Of a stretch of DNA of 29,158 bases, positions 15,569 through 24,226 are shown piece by piece. How positions within the stretch are numbered: the first letter of the stretch is position 1; every line of letters begins with the position of its first letter. The notes below the pieces were generated by a model, which made no database searches, had not been told where the DNA came from, and saw only the letters and a list, made by a program, of their open reading frames with translations. The translations under genes and the position numbers were made by a program. Source of the DNA: CAWBRT01 sp050015355 (lineage in GTDB: Bacteria; Acidobacteriota; Terriglobia; Terriglobales; Acidobacteriaceae); the NCBI GenBank assembly GCA_050015355.1, contig JBEKBO010000086.1:1-29158 (forward strand), read 5' to 3'.

Positions 15569-16486
15569 ATGACCGAGCGAGAACTGCTGGAGTTGCGCGC
15601 CAAGAAGTGGCGCACGAACGGCGATCCAATTCGAACCCTGGAAGACGCGCAGGAGTTCATCGAGTCCGTTGGCTTCTGCGTGATGTATCCGCTGCGTCCG
15701 CCGGTATTTGTCCCGACTTTCATCGGTGCTTTCACCGGAACGGACCAGGATCTGCCGACGTGGCAGCACGCCTTTGCCGACCCGCGCGCGCAGCAGGCAA
15801 CTGAATTGATGGTCCGCTTGCTTCGACAGAGGTCGGCGTACGAGGCGAACCCGTTCGGCGAGACGAATTTTCTCGTCGCTGCTTCTGTGTTTGCGTTCTT
15901 CTACGGGGTTGTCGGCGACCGTAATCCGCGCCATGCGCCGAAGGTCGGCTCCCGTTCGGAGTACTCGCCCCTGGCGGCGCACGCTTTTCAAGCGATCCAG
16001 CAGAAAGGGCCTATCTCCAAGCCGCATCTGAAGGAGATTCTGGGTGGCGACCTCTCGACTGCGGCGCTGGATCGCGCTCTCAACGAACTCTGGTCGCGCC
16101 TGCGCATTACGCGTGTCGATTACAAACCGGAGGAGGGCGCTTTCTGGGACGTGCTGTTCCGCTGGTCGCCGGAACCTGTGCGCGAAGGCATGAACATTTC
16201 GCTGGCCGAGGCGCTGACCGCGCTGGTTTCCAAGTATCTGGGCTGTGTCATTGCCGCCGAGCAGAGCGAAGTCGAGGAGTTCTTTTCAAATTTTATTGCC
16301 CGTTCGCGGGTTCGCGAGGCCATCAACGCCTTGATCGCCGCCCGCGAGTTGAGCTTTGTGCATATCGGCAGCCGCGCAATGTTGGAGTGCACGCCGCCTC
16401 GTGCCGTGCCGCCGGTCAGGACGCCCAGGCCGCCGCGGCCCAGCGTCCGCCAGCGAGCCGCCGAGGCGAAGAAGGAAAACCAGTGA
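15569..16486 (+). CDS. AlkZ-related (YcaQ-like) winged-helix protein
   Basis: A 305-residue protein (318 if GTG 15530 is used). Seen: an N-terminal segment with LEDAQEFIESVGFCVMYPL, a middle FAFFYGVVGDR, and a winged-helix-like module (HAFQAIQQKGPISKPHLKEI, then STAALDRALNELWSRLRI). A basic Pro/Arg tail (APPVRTPRPPRPSVRQ) follows. The layout resembles proteins called AlkZ-related, distant relatives of the DNA crosslink glycosylase YcaQ/AlkZ; I do not see enough to claim glycosylase activity, including the QxQ motif of YcaQ. It starts 43 bases after mutL (4 if GTG 15530) and overlaps cmk, so it is co-transcribed with mutL, consistent with DNA repair. Confidence 0.62.
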   Translation: MTERELLELRAKKWRTNGDPIRTLEDAQEFIESVGFCVMYPLRPPVFVPTFIGAFTGTDQDLPTWQHAFADPRAQQATELMVRLLRQRSAYEANPFGETNFLVAASVFAFFYGVVGDRNPRHAPKVGSRSEYSPLAAHAFQAIQQKGPISKPHLKEILGGDLSTAALDRALNELWSRLRITRVDYKPEEGAFWDVLFRWSPEPVREGMNISLAEALTALVSKYLGCVIAAEQSEVEEFFSNFIARSRVREAINALIAARELSFVHIGSRAMLECTPPRAVPPVRTPRPPRPSVRQRAAEAKKENQ

Positions 16487-17193
16487 GTCAACCCGCGTCA
16501 ACCCAAACCCGGAAGATGGTCATCGCCATCGACGGCCCGGCGGGAGCCGGCAAGAGCACCATCGCCTCGCGCCTGGCACGGAAGTTCGGCTACATCAACC
16601 TGGAGAGCGGCGCCATGTATCGCGCTTTGGGTCTTAAGGCACTCGAGCAGGGAAGCGCCCTCGATAGCGAAGCGGCGATGATCGCGCTGGCCAATTGCTC
16701 GCGCATAGAACTGGTTCCTGCCGCCGACGGCAACTGCGTACTGCTGGATGGCCGTGACGTGTCGACCCGCATCCGCGGGCGCGATGTGGCCGACGCCGCT
16801 TCGCGCCTCTCCGTGCACCCGGCCGTGCGTGAATGGATGGTCTCCCGCCAGCGCGAAATGGGCGTCGACGGCGGCGTGATCATGGAAGGGCGCGACATCG
16901 GCACGGTCGTCTTTCCCCATGCGGAGGTGAAGATCTTTCTCGACGCCGATCCTGACGTTCGTGCCCACCGTCGCATCTTGCAGCACGACGCCGCCGGCGA
17001 TCCGGAGAAGTCAGCCCGGCTCAAGGCAGAGCTGCACGAGCGCGACCAACGCGATAGCACTCGCGCCGTAGCCCCGCTGGTGGCCGCGCCCGACGCTGTC
17101 CACATCGACTCCAGTTCGCTGAACATCGAGCAGGTTATCGCCGAGGCGGAGCGCATCGTCGAAGGCAAGCTAGCGGCTCTCAGCCAGAAGTGA
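16483..17193 (+). CDS. cmk: Cytidylate kinase
   Basis: A 236-residue cytoplasmic kinase that phosphorylates CMP and dCMP with ATP. Seen: P-loop GPAGAGKST at 18-26, then NLESGAMYRALGLKAL, the CMP-binding DGRDVSTRIR, VMEGRDIGTVVFPHAEVKIF, and the lid-region helix with ERDQRDSTRAVAPL. Length and order match the family (about 220-230 aa). I chose GTG 16483: it overlaps the previous stop (GTGA) and has AAGGAAA 5 bases upstream. An ATG at 16516 would also keep the P-loop but lacks a site. The overlap predicts translational coupling with the AlkZ-related gene. Confidence 0.94.
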   Translation: MSQPASTQTRKMVIAIDGPAGAGKSTIASRLARKFGYINLESGAMYRALGLKALEQGSALDSEAAMIALANCSRIELVPAADGNCVLLDGRDVSTRIRGRDVADAASRLSVHPAVREWMVSRQREMGVDGGVIMEGRDIGTVVFPHAEVKIFLDADPDVRAHRRILQHDAAGDPEKSARLKAELHERDQRDSTRAVAPLVAAPDAVHIDSSSLNIEQVIAEAERIVEGKLAALSQK

Positions 17194-17278
17194 GTCTCGC
17201 GGTTTGCGCTTCGCGGGGCAGAACATGTCCGAGATTACCGGCTAGAACTGGTTGCATGAATGCGTTTTGGAAGAACCG

Positions 17279-17352
17279 GCAATCCCCTCAGGGGCTAAAG
17301 CCCAAGCGATTACTGGCTCTGGACGGCGCGGCTAAAGCCGGCACCCCTTCAA
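17279..17352. repeat. GGCTAAAGCC palindromic repeat pair
   Basis: GGGGCTAAAGCCC (17291-17303) and CGCGGCTAAAGCCGGC (17327-17342) are two self-complementary units about 36 bases apart, sharing the core GGCTAAAGCC. They lie in the 262-base gap between cmk and the cupin gene. Such paired units are common in intergenic DNA of Acidobacteriota (my recollection). A further small hairpin, CCCTG with CAGGG around a T-rich loop, lies at 17403-17420 and may end cmk transcription. Confidence 0.6.
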
Positions 17353-17455
17353 AGACGGGTTATGAAGCGGCTTCATTTTTGAAATTCCCCGATCACTCGC
17401 GCCCCTGTCTTTTTCAGGGACTTGGCGCTATGCTCATGGGACCGCAGGAGGAGTT

Positions 17456-17821
17456 ATGTCAACCGAAGCAATGCAGGCTGCGAAGATCATTCAGCCCAGC
17501 GAAAGAAAATGGACCCCACACGCCCGCTTTGAAGGGGTAAAACGGGCTGACCTGCTGAATCGAAAGGACGATGGTTTTGGCGTGACCATGGCGCTTGACT
17601 ACTGGTCGGTTGGCGCCGAACTCGATCGCCATACGCATCACGATTGCGACGACATCTTCTACATCATCAGCGGCAAGGCAAAGATCTGGATCGATGGCAT
17701 CGGCGATGTGCCGCTGGTGCCGGGTTCATTCGTCAAGGTTCCCAAGGGCGCGTCGCACCAGCCTCACTCCGTCGAGGAGGACGTGCTCGTTCATCATTGC
17801 TGGTACCCGGCTAACGTATAG
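17456..17821 (+). CDS. Small cupin-domain protein
   Basis: A 121-residue single cupin. Seen: motif 1 as H59-T-H61 followed by D65/D66 (an acidic residue at the usual Glu position) and ISGKAKIWIDG; motif 2 as VPLVPGSFVKVPKGASHQPH with H101. These give a metal-binding beta barrel. Family knowledge: stand-alone cupins of this size include isomerases, dioxygenases and sugar- or signal-binding proteins, so no reaction can be named. GGAGGAG stands 6 bases before ATG 17456, a strong site. It is separated from cmk by 262 bases with palindromes and is followed by further palindromes, so it is probably its own unit. Confidence 0.85.
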   Translation: MSTEAMQAAKIIQPSERKWTPHARFEGVKRADLLNRKDDGFGVTMALDYWSVGAELDRHTHHDCDDIFYIISGKAKIWIDGIGDVPLVPGSFVKVPKGASHQPHSVEEDVLVHHCWYPANV

Positions 17822-17846
17822 ACCCTCGCGAAACGTATATCCCGTG

Positions 17847-17921
17847 TGCCCCACATCTCTACTCTCCCCACTTGATGGTGCCCCACATCTGCCGTGGTTA
17901 GCAGATGTGGGAGTTCTCCGG
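17847..17921. repeat. CCCCACATCTGC palindrome (intergenic)
   Basis: CCCACATCTGC (17882-17892) pairs perfectly with GCAGATGTGGG (17901-17911) around an 8-base loop; a partial unit GTGCCCCACATCT precedes it at about 17845-17857. It lies between the stop codons of the cupin gene and the convergent thioesterase gene and may serve as a two-way transcript end. Related hairpins occur at 22945-22977, 22999-23028 and 11038-11075. Confidence 0.65.
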
Positions 17922-17961
17922 GGAGCGCCGTCTTAGCGTTTGTCGGGGTGATAGTTGATCG

Positions 17962-18399
17962 TTAAAGGGTCGCTCGGGCCTCGCCGCCGACTGCGAGGTA
18001 CTTTTCCGGTAACTGGATCTTCTTTTTTCCCGCTCCCACGACAATGTGAGTGGATTCGCCTTCGGCCAGCAGCGCTTCGTCGCTCTGGCGAATGGCCTCG
18101 TAGCCGAAAGCGATCAGGGAAGGCCGCAGGTTCACCATCCGCGTTCGAATCGCCAGCGTATCGTCATAAAGTGCCGGCGCTTTGTAGCGGCAGCGCACTT
18201 CGACTACCGGAAGGTGATAGCCATCCGACTCCATCTGCCGGTAAGAGAAGCCGAGTTTGCGCAGCAGTTCGACCCGTCCGATCTCGAACCAGATGAAAAA
18301 ATTAGAGTGATAGACCACTCCCATCTGGTCGGTTTCGGCGTAGCGCACCCTCACCACGGCATCGTGGACCACTGCGGCGGCGCTGTATTGTGCTTTCAA
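17962..18399 (-). CDS. YbgC/FadM-type acyl-CoA thioesterase (hot-dog fold)
   Basis: A 145-residue thioesterase of the 4-hydroxybenzoyl-CoA thioesterase family. Seen: RYAETDQMGVVYHSNFFIWF with catalytic Asp near residue 24, followed by EIGRVELLRKLGF and a C-terminal strand-rich half (VEVRCRYKAPALYDD). Family knowledge: members hydrolyse acyl-CoA thioesters in the cytoplasm, and YbgC is often near envelope genes. I chose TTG 18399 because GGAGGAG lies 6 bases upstream; ATG 18450 adds 17 residues but has no site. It is convergent with the cupin gene and 129 bases after zapA, possibly under the same transcript. Confidence 0.88.
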   Translation of the reverse strand: MKAQYSAAAVVHDAVVRVRYAETDQMGVVYHSNFFIWFEIGRVELLRKLGFSYRQMESDGYHLPVVEVRCRYKAPALYDDTLAIRTRMVNLRPSLIAFGYEAIRQSDEALLAEGESTHIVVGAGKKKIQLPEKYLAVGGEARATL

Positions 18400-18528
18400 C
18401 CGCTCTCCTCCAGAAAACTTCTTGAACGAGTTACCCACGCCGCATCGCAATAGGGTAGGCGCAGGGCCAAGGCAAATTCCAGCTCTCGAACCCCGAGGCA
18501 GGAAAGTCAGCAGAGTTGCTGTAGGTGG

Positions 18529-18846
18529 CTAACCCGCGCGCCGGGCGTCGCGCAGCGCTTCGTCCAGGGCCGAGTCCAGGGCGTTGCCCAGGCGGGAAGC
18601 GCGTTTTGTGTACTCTTTGTCGATGGAGTCGTACTTCTTCTTCAGCGCAAAATACTCATCGGCGATATTCAGCGCCGCGAGCACGGCAACCCGTAATGAA
18701 TCGATGGTGGCGGTGTGTTCGGCTACCGCCCGCATCCTGGAATCTACGAACTGGGCAAGCTTCTGAATGTGTTCGGCGTCGGAGCCGCGCAGGTTGTAGC
18801 TCTGGTCGTAGATTTCGACTCGTATGCTGCCGTTTGATTGCGTCAT
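18529..18846 (-). CDS. zapA: Cell division protein ZapA
   Basis: A 105-residue Z-ring-associated protein that binds and bundles FtsZ at mid-cell. Seen: an N-terminal beta-alpha-beta module (SIRVEIYDQSYNLRGSDAEH, then IQKLAQFVDSRMRAVAEH) and a helical coiled-coil (VAVLAALNIADEYFALKKKY) for tetramer formation, the standard ZapA order and length. It follows a zapB-like coiled-coil gene by 44 bases, and that in turn follows pheT, an arrangement typical of this and other phyla. No signal or membrane segment. Confidence 0.92.
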   Translation of the reverse strand: MTQSNGSIRVEIYDQSYNLRGSDAEHIQKLAQFVDSRMRAVAEHTATIDSLRVAVLAALNIADEYFALKKKYDSIDKEYTKRASRLGNALDSALDEALRDARRAG

Positions 18847-18890
18847 CGCGCCCTCCGGCCTCCCGCGAACGCCGCGTCGCGGGACAACCC

Positions 18891-19184
18891 TTACGCCTGC
18901 TCTTCTTCGATCAGAGCATCCATGTGCGCCAGCATCTTCTCCACCCGCGCACGAACTTCTTCGCGGTCCTTCTTCAACGCGAGCACTTCAGCTTTGACCG
19001 CGTCAAACTCTTCTTCACGAGCTTCCAGTTGCTCGCGTAGCCGGGAGACATCGCGCTCCGCGGCGGCTTTAGCCTCGCGCGCATGCTTCAGCAGCTCAAT
19101 TGTGCGGTAGATTTTCTCTTCCAGCGAAAGAAATTCGTTGCCCGTACCATCAAAGGTAAGTTCGGGCTCGGCCTTGGTAGACAT
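18891..19184 (-). CDS. ZapB-like coiled-coil division protein
   Basis: A 97-residue, almost wholly helical and charged protein. Seen: from LSLEEKIYRTIELLKHAREA on, heptads run to the end (RLREQLEAREEEFDAVKAEV, KKDREEVRARVEKMLAHMDA). Family knowledge: small coiled-coil genes directly before zapA encode ZapB-like partners that link ZapA to the chromosome or to each other. The sequence is too low in complexity to prove descent from ZapB; position is the main argument. The start at 19184 leaves 264 bases to pheT, which contain a hairpin repeat. Confidence 0.75.
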   Translation of the reverse strand: MSTKAEPELTFDGTGNEFLSLEEKIYRTIELLKHAREAKAAAERDVSRLREQLEAREEEFDAVKAEVLALKKDREEVRARVEKMLAHMDALIEEEQA

Positions 19185-19336
19185 AATTCCATGTACCTCG
19201 TGAAGCCGGATGCGTGGTCATGCGCAGTATAGCGCAGGCGGGGCTGTGGAATTCTGTTTTGCTACGGCCCGGGCAGATTGCAGAAATGCCTTGCTAGGGC
19301 AGTTCCCGGATTGGTGTAGCCGAAATTTCCTAAGGG

Positions 19337-19409
19337 AATGTCATGGCGACCGGAGCGAAGCGGAGTGGAGCCACCCTTTGTTTTCGGCAGCAGAAACAAA
19401 AGGTGGCTC
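19337..19409. repeat. Long hairpin repeat between pheT and the zapB-like gene
   Basis: GAGCCACC (19368-19375) and TTTGTTT pair with AAACAAA and GGTGGCTC (19402-19409) around a central CGGCAGCAG, giving about 15 pairs with one offset. The left shoulder, AATGTCATGGCGACCGGAGC at 19337, is related to the TGTCATTCTGAGCG repeat near 22856. It is intergenic and may stabilise or end the pheT transcript. Confidence 0.6.
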
Positions 19410-19448
19410 GACTTTGGTAGGTTGGAATATATCTACTGGGGAATTGCT

Positions 19449-21647
19449 CTATCCTCGCAGCTTTCCGCCGAGCGCCTCCAGCGAGCGGATGATCTGCTGC
19501 GCCCAGCCGGCAACCTCATCGTCACGCAGCGTGCGCTCGGCTGACTGAAAGCGCGCCCGTAGCAGAATGGCGTACTTGTTCGAAGGAACGTTTGTACTGC
19601 TCTGCTCGCCGCGCAGAATCTCCACCGGCCTGAACTCCCGCAGCTCTGGAATTCCCGCAGCCTCCACCGCCTGCTGAATACGCTCGAAGACAACAGCCGC
19701 ATCGAACAGGAAGGAGAAGTCGCGGTCCACGGCAGGGAAGCGGGGCACGGGGCGATAGTTCGGCTGGCGCAACTCGCGCTGGAAGAGGCGCTCGACGAGA
19801 ATCTCCGCGACGTACACGGGCTGGCGCAGCTTGCGCGCCGTGGCCAGGTCAGGATGCACCTGCCCGAAGCGCGCAACCATGGTGCCGTCCATCACGGCGC
19901 GCGCCGAGCGTCCGGGGTGGAGATACGCGGGCGTGTGCTGGTCGAAGTAAAGCGTCCCATGCTCAAACTGCGAGAGCAGTGCCTCCAGATCGCCCTTCAT
20001 GTCATAGAACGTGTAAGCCTCAGGCTTGCCGTGCAGGCTGCCTCCGACCGCGCCGGTCGCCACGAATGCGATGCTGCGTTTTTCGTCGACGCGCTCGCCC
20101 ACCATTTCAAAGATGTCGCCCGCCTCGAACAGCTTCACGTCCGTGTTGCCGCGATTGAGGTTGTAGGCGATCTGGTTTACCATGCCGGGCACGAGCGAAC
20201 TCCGCATGCAGGCCGCTTCCTCGCTTAGCGGATTCTCCAGCCGCACCGGCTGGCCGGCTGAATAGGCGCGCACTTCCTCGGCGGAGATGAAAGTCGAAGA
20301 AATCGATTCGTTGTAACCCAGCGCCAGCAGCCGCTGCCGGAGTGTGGCTTGCTTTTCGGCATTGGGCAGCGGAATAACGGCTCCGGCAAAGGCCGGCAGC
20401 GTGTTGGGCAGCTTGAGATAGCCGTAAATGCGGCCGACCTCTTCAATCAGGTCGATCTCGCGGTCAACGTCGAGCCGCCAGGTCGGGACCTCGACGACGA
20501 ATTCGGCGCCCGCGGGAACCGCCTTGGCTGGTTGGGGCAGGGAATCAACCGCAAGATTTCCGGGTGTCGTTACCTGGAAGCCCAACCGGCTCAGGATGCG
20601 CGCGATCTCGTTACCGGGGATGTCAACCCCGAGAATTCTTTGCACCTCGCGCTGACGCAGATGGAGTTGGGGACGCTCCACGCGCCGCGCCAGGGCATCA
20701 ATCTCCGCTTCCACCACCGGGTGCGCCGAGGACGGACTGTCGCTGGGCGGGCAACCGCCGGCGGTTTGTTGCACCAGTTCAGCCACACGGGCGCAGGCCA
20801 AAGGTGTATTGCCGAAATCCGCGCCGCGCTCGAAGCGATGTGAGGCGTCGGTATGCATGCCCAAGCGCCTTGAAGTGTGGCGAATCGCCGCCGGATCGAA
20901 CCAGGCCGACTCGATCAGCACGTTGCGCGTTTGCTCGGTGATCATGGTGTCAAAACCGCCCATGATGCCGGCCAGCGCCACGGCTCGAAACGCATCGGCA
21001 ATCACCAGGTCGTGCGTGTTCAGCTTGCGCTCGACGCCATCGAGCGTTTTCAACACTTCGCCTTCGCGAGCGCGCCGGACGACGATCTTGCCGCCCTGCA
21101 GCTTGTCCAGGTCAAAGGCGTGCGTGGGCTGGCCAAGCTCATTGAGAACGTAATTTGTGGCGTCGGCCACGTTGGAGATCGAGCGCTGGTCAATCAACTC
21201 CAGGCGGTGCACGATGTGCTCCGGCGAGGGCCCGACCTTTACGTTGCGCACGATGCGCGCGGTGTAACGCGCACAGCCCTGTGCATCTTCGATCTCGATT
21301 TTGAAATCCGAGACCGGCTGCGCGGGGCCCCCGGCGCCGGCCGCTTTTGCCGTTGCTGGGGTGGAAGCGCCCAGCAGCTTGGGAGCAACCGGCTTCAAGT
21401 CGAGGTCGTAGATCGCCGAAACTTCGCGCGCGATTCCGTAGTGGTTCATGGCATCGACGCGGTTGGTCGTAACCTCGGCTTCGTAGACGAGCTCATTGCC
21501 GTCGCCGCTTCCAGGCCCGCTGTTAGCTTGTTGGGGTTGATAGAAGCCTTCAATGGCGGTGCCGGTGGCCGTCAAGTCTTCCGCCATCTTGCGGTCATCG
21601 ACCGGCGGATTGATAAAATCGCGAATCCAAGTAGGGCTGATCTTCAT
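19449..21647 (-). CDS. pheT: Phenylalanyl-tRNA synthetase beta subunit, lacking the N-terminal tRNA-binding domain
   Basis: A 732-residue subunit of the alpha2-beta2 enzyme that charges tRNA-Phe. Seen: the N-terminal start ISPTWIRDFINPPVDD, a B3/B4 editing region (ISNVADATNYVLNELGQPTH; about 150-260), the B5 DNA-binding-like domain (REVQRILGVDIP; near 332), the catalytic-like core, and the FDX-ACB anticodon-binding domain from about 632 to the end. After about residue 40 the sequence goes through a short Gly/Ser linker straight to VTTNRVDAMNHYGIAREVS, so the EMAP-like tRNA-binding domain of about 110 residues that sits here in most bacteria is absent. pheS ends 39 bases upstream of its start. 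Reading the stop and start codons, the frame is intact. Confidence 0.95.
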   Translation of the reverse strand: MKISPTWIRDFINPPVDDRKMAEDLTATGTAIEGFYQPQQANSGPGSGDGNELVYEAEVTTNRVDAMNHYGIAREVSAIYDLDLKPVAPKLLGASTPATAKAAGAGGPAQPVSDFKIEIEDAQGCARYTARIVRNVKVGPSPEHIVHRLELIDQRSISNVADATNYVLNELGQPTHAFDLDKLQGGKIVVRRAREGEVLKTLDGVERKLNTHDLVIADAFRAVALAGIMGGFDTMITEQTRNVLIESAWFDPAAIRHTSRRLGMHTDASHRFERGADFGNTPLACARVAELVQQTAGGCPPSDSPSSAHPVVEAEIDALARRVERPQLHLRQREVQRILGVDIPGNEIARILSRLGFQVTTPGNLAVDSLPQPAKAVPAGAEFVVEVPTWRLDVDREIDLIEEVGRIYGYLKLPNTLPAFAGAVIPLPNAEKQATLRQRLLALGYNESISSTFISAEEVRAYSAGQPVRLENPLSEEAACMRSSLVPGMVNQIAYNLNRGNTDVKLFEAGDIFEMVGERVDEKRSIAFVATGAVGGSLHGKPEAYTFYDMKGDLEALLSQFEHGTLYFDQHTPAYLHPGRSARAVMDGTMVARFGQVHPDLATARKLRQPVYVAEILVERLFQRELRQPNYRPVPRFPAVDRDFSFLFDAAVVFERIQQAVEAAGIPELREFRPVEILRGEQSSTNVPSNKYAILLRARFQSAERTLRDDEVAGWAQQIIRSLEALGGKLRG

Positions 21648-21686
21648 GACTCTTATTTCGTCGCAACGTTGTGCGGAACGCGCGCG

Positions 21687-22826
<1,140 letters not shown>

Positions 22827-23243
22827 GGCAAGTACCTTACGAGTACCTCTTCCAGAATGTCATTCTGAGCGAAGCGAAGAATCCCAGGAGACTGTCCCAA
22901 CCCGCGCCGCTCCAGGCTTTATTGATGAATCTTTCGGCTTGGTGCCCCACGTTCGCCCGCTTTTGGCTAACGTGGGGTAGTTCGACTGGTGTCCAAGTCC
23001 CGCATCTGCTAACTGCGGCAGATGTGGGGCACCGTCCGAAAAAGTCACAAACTTTTAGCATGACACTCCTAAAGCGGGATTATTATTCGCGTCCGTGATT
23101 CGCTCCACTCCGCTCAGCATGACATCGGGAGAGCGACGAGGTTGATGCAACCCAGTCTATCGGTTTGCGACTAATGCACGATGGGCGGCCCTGCCGGCCG
23201 CCCATAATGAAGATGAACCGAAGTGCTCAGCCTCGATCGTGAA
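22827..23243. repeat. Repeat-filled gap between rplT and pheS
   Basis: No gene is visible. Inverted copies of a word flank the centre: AATGTCATTCTGAGCGAAGC at 22856 on the + strand and, at 23097-23126 on the minus strand, GATGTCATGCTGAGCGGAG, a span of 271 bases like a miniature element. Inside are two hairpins: CCCCACGTT (22945-22953) with AACGTGGGG (22969-22977), and CCCGCATCTGC (22999-23009) with GCAGATGTGGG (23018-23028). Near the rplT end, TGGGCGGCC (23182-23190) pairs with GGCCGCCCA (23196-23204), 9 perfect pairs but without a T-run. Confidence 0.7.
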
Positions 23244-23606
23244 CTACGCGGCGACAGCGGCGGCCTTGGCCTGTTCGACCAGCGAAGCAAAGCCCGCGGC
23301 GTCATTGACCGCCAGATCGGCGAGGATCTTGCGGTCGAGCTCAATTCCGGCTTTCTTGAGACCGTTGATGAAGTGGCTGTAGCTGATGCCGTTCCGAATG
23401 CAACCGGCGTTGATGCGCACGATCCACAGCGAGCGGAACTGACGCTTCTTCTGGCGGCGGCCGACGAATGCGGTCTTCAACCCGCGCTGTACCTGCTCCT
23501 GTGCAGCCTGGTACAGCTTCGATTTTGTCAGGAAATAACCGGATGCCCGCTCGAGTATCTTCTTGCGGTGTTGGCGGCGCTTGGTTCCACGTTTAACGCG
23601 AGGCAT
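23244..23606 (-). CDS. rplT: 50S ribosomal protein L20
   Basis: A 120-residue, highly basic ribosomal protein needed for early assembly of the 50S subunit. Seen: MPRVKRGTKRRQHRKKILER, the nearly invariant start, then GYFLTKSKLYQAAQEQVQRG and RSLWIVRINAGCIRNG. The length is normal. AAGGAG stands 7 bases before ATG 23606. It follows rpmI but with a 290-base gap, much wider than usual, that holds a repeat and a hairpin. Family knowledge: in several bacteria L20 represses its own operon by binding mRNA; no such site could be proved here. Confidence 0.98.
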   Translation of the reverse strand: MPRVKRGTKRRQHRKKILERASGYFLTKSKLYQAAQEQVQRGLKTAFVGRRQKKRQFRSLWIVRINAGCIRNGISYSHFINGLKKAGIELDRKILADLAVNDAAGFASLVEQAKAAAVAA

Positions 23607-23896
23607 TTATTCTCCTTTTGATGTTCCCGTCTCCGGGCTCCCATGACCTCCGCTGGGCGGTGACTGGGATTAAGCGGCTGGAGGCAGGAGCCATGTCAGC
23701 TATTGGCCTCTTCACGCGCTTTGCCGGACGATTCATCCGGCGGCAAGCCCCAAAGATCAGATTGGGGGCAGTTAACGCCCGTCAGGCAACTGCCTGACCG
23801 GCAAACTCTAACAGTTTACGAATTAGTGTATTCCACGTTCACCGCCGGGCTGAAAGCGCCCGGCTACTTTGACGACTACACCTTTCGCTAACTGGT
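23607..23896. other. 290-base gap in the rpmI-rplT pair: hairpin plus repeat
   Basis: rpmI and rplT are usually within a few tens of bases. Here the gap holds GTCAGGC (23781-23787) pairing with GCCTGAC (23792-23798), and then the repeat copy at 23814-23899. No gene fits. The hairpin could be the L20 or terminator-like control structure, or simply an inserted palindrome. Confidence 0.5.
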
Positions 23897-23899
23897 CTA
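23814..23899. repeat. Interspersed repeat, copy 1 (reaches the rpmI stop codon)
   Basis: About 86 bases match the copy at 27053-27141 with roughly ten differences and two small gaps. The core is GCCGGGC (23844-23850), loop TGAAAGC, GCCCGGC (23858-23864), followed by TTTGACGACTACACCTTTCG. The right end GGTCTA (23894-23899) contains the stop codon of rpmI (TAG on the minus strand). Confidence 0.85.
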
Positions 23900-24097
23900 G
23901 TACGGAATCATCCGCTTAACCTTGGGCTGGTCAGCTTTTGAAACCATGCCGGGCATATCGGCCTGGCGCTTTTGCTTGGTGCCCTTCGAAGTCAGGATGT
24001 GGCGTTGGAAAGCGTGTCCGCGCTTTACCCTGCCAGTCGCCGTCTTCTTAAAGCGCTTGGCAGCGCCGCTGTGCGTCTTCATCTTAATCTTAGGCAT
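23897..24097 (-). CDS. rpmI: 50S ribosomal protein L35
   Basis: A 66-residue basic ribosomal protein. Seen: MPKIKMKTHSGAAKRFKKTA and then GHAFQRHILTSKGTKQKRQA, the conserved family pattern, ending KVKRMIPY. I chose ATG 24097 over an upstream ATG (24169) because the invariant MPKIKMKTHS begins there and AGGGA lies ahead. It comes after infC (129 bases) in the classical infC-rpmI-rplT order. Its stop codon lies inside a copy of an interspersed repeat. Confidence 0.97.
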   Translation of the reverse strand: MPKIKMKTHSGAAKRFKKTATGRVKRGHAFQRHILTSKGTKQKRQADMPGMVSKADQPKVKRMIPY

Positions 24098-24226
24098 AAG
24101 AGTCCCTGTCGGCGGTCGAAAGCTGCCGCCGCTATATCTATGAAAACACAAGAGAGCCGTTTCCGCCAAGTCCCTGGGGTTCGGCGGGCGGCTTTCTCGC
24201 TGGAGCAGGCTTTGCTCGGAAAACCT

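Noticed and set aside
18451..18528. 6S RNA after zapA
   Set aside because: The gap is only about 80-130 bases and cannot hold a 6S RNA of about 180 bases; no such fold is visible.
22827..23243. T-box or Phe-rich leader peptide controlling pheS
   Set aside because: No T-box consensus and no short Phe-rich frame was found; only palindromic repeats are seen.
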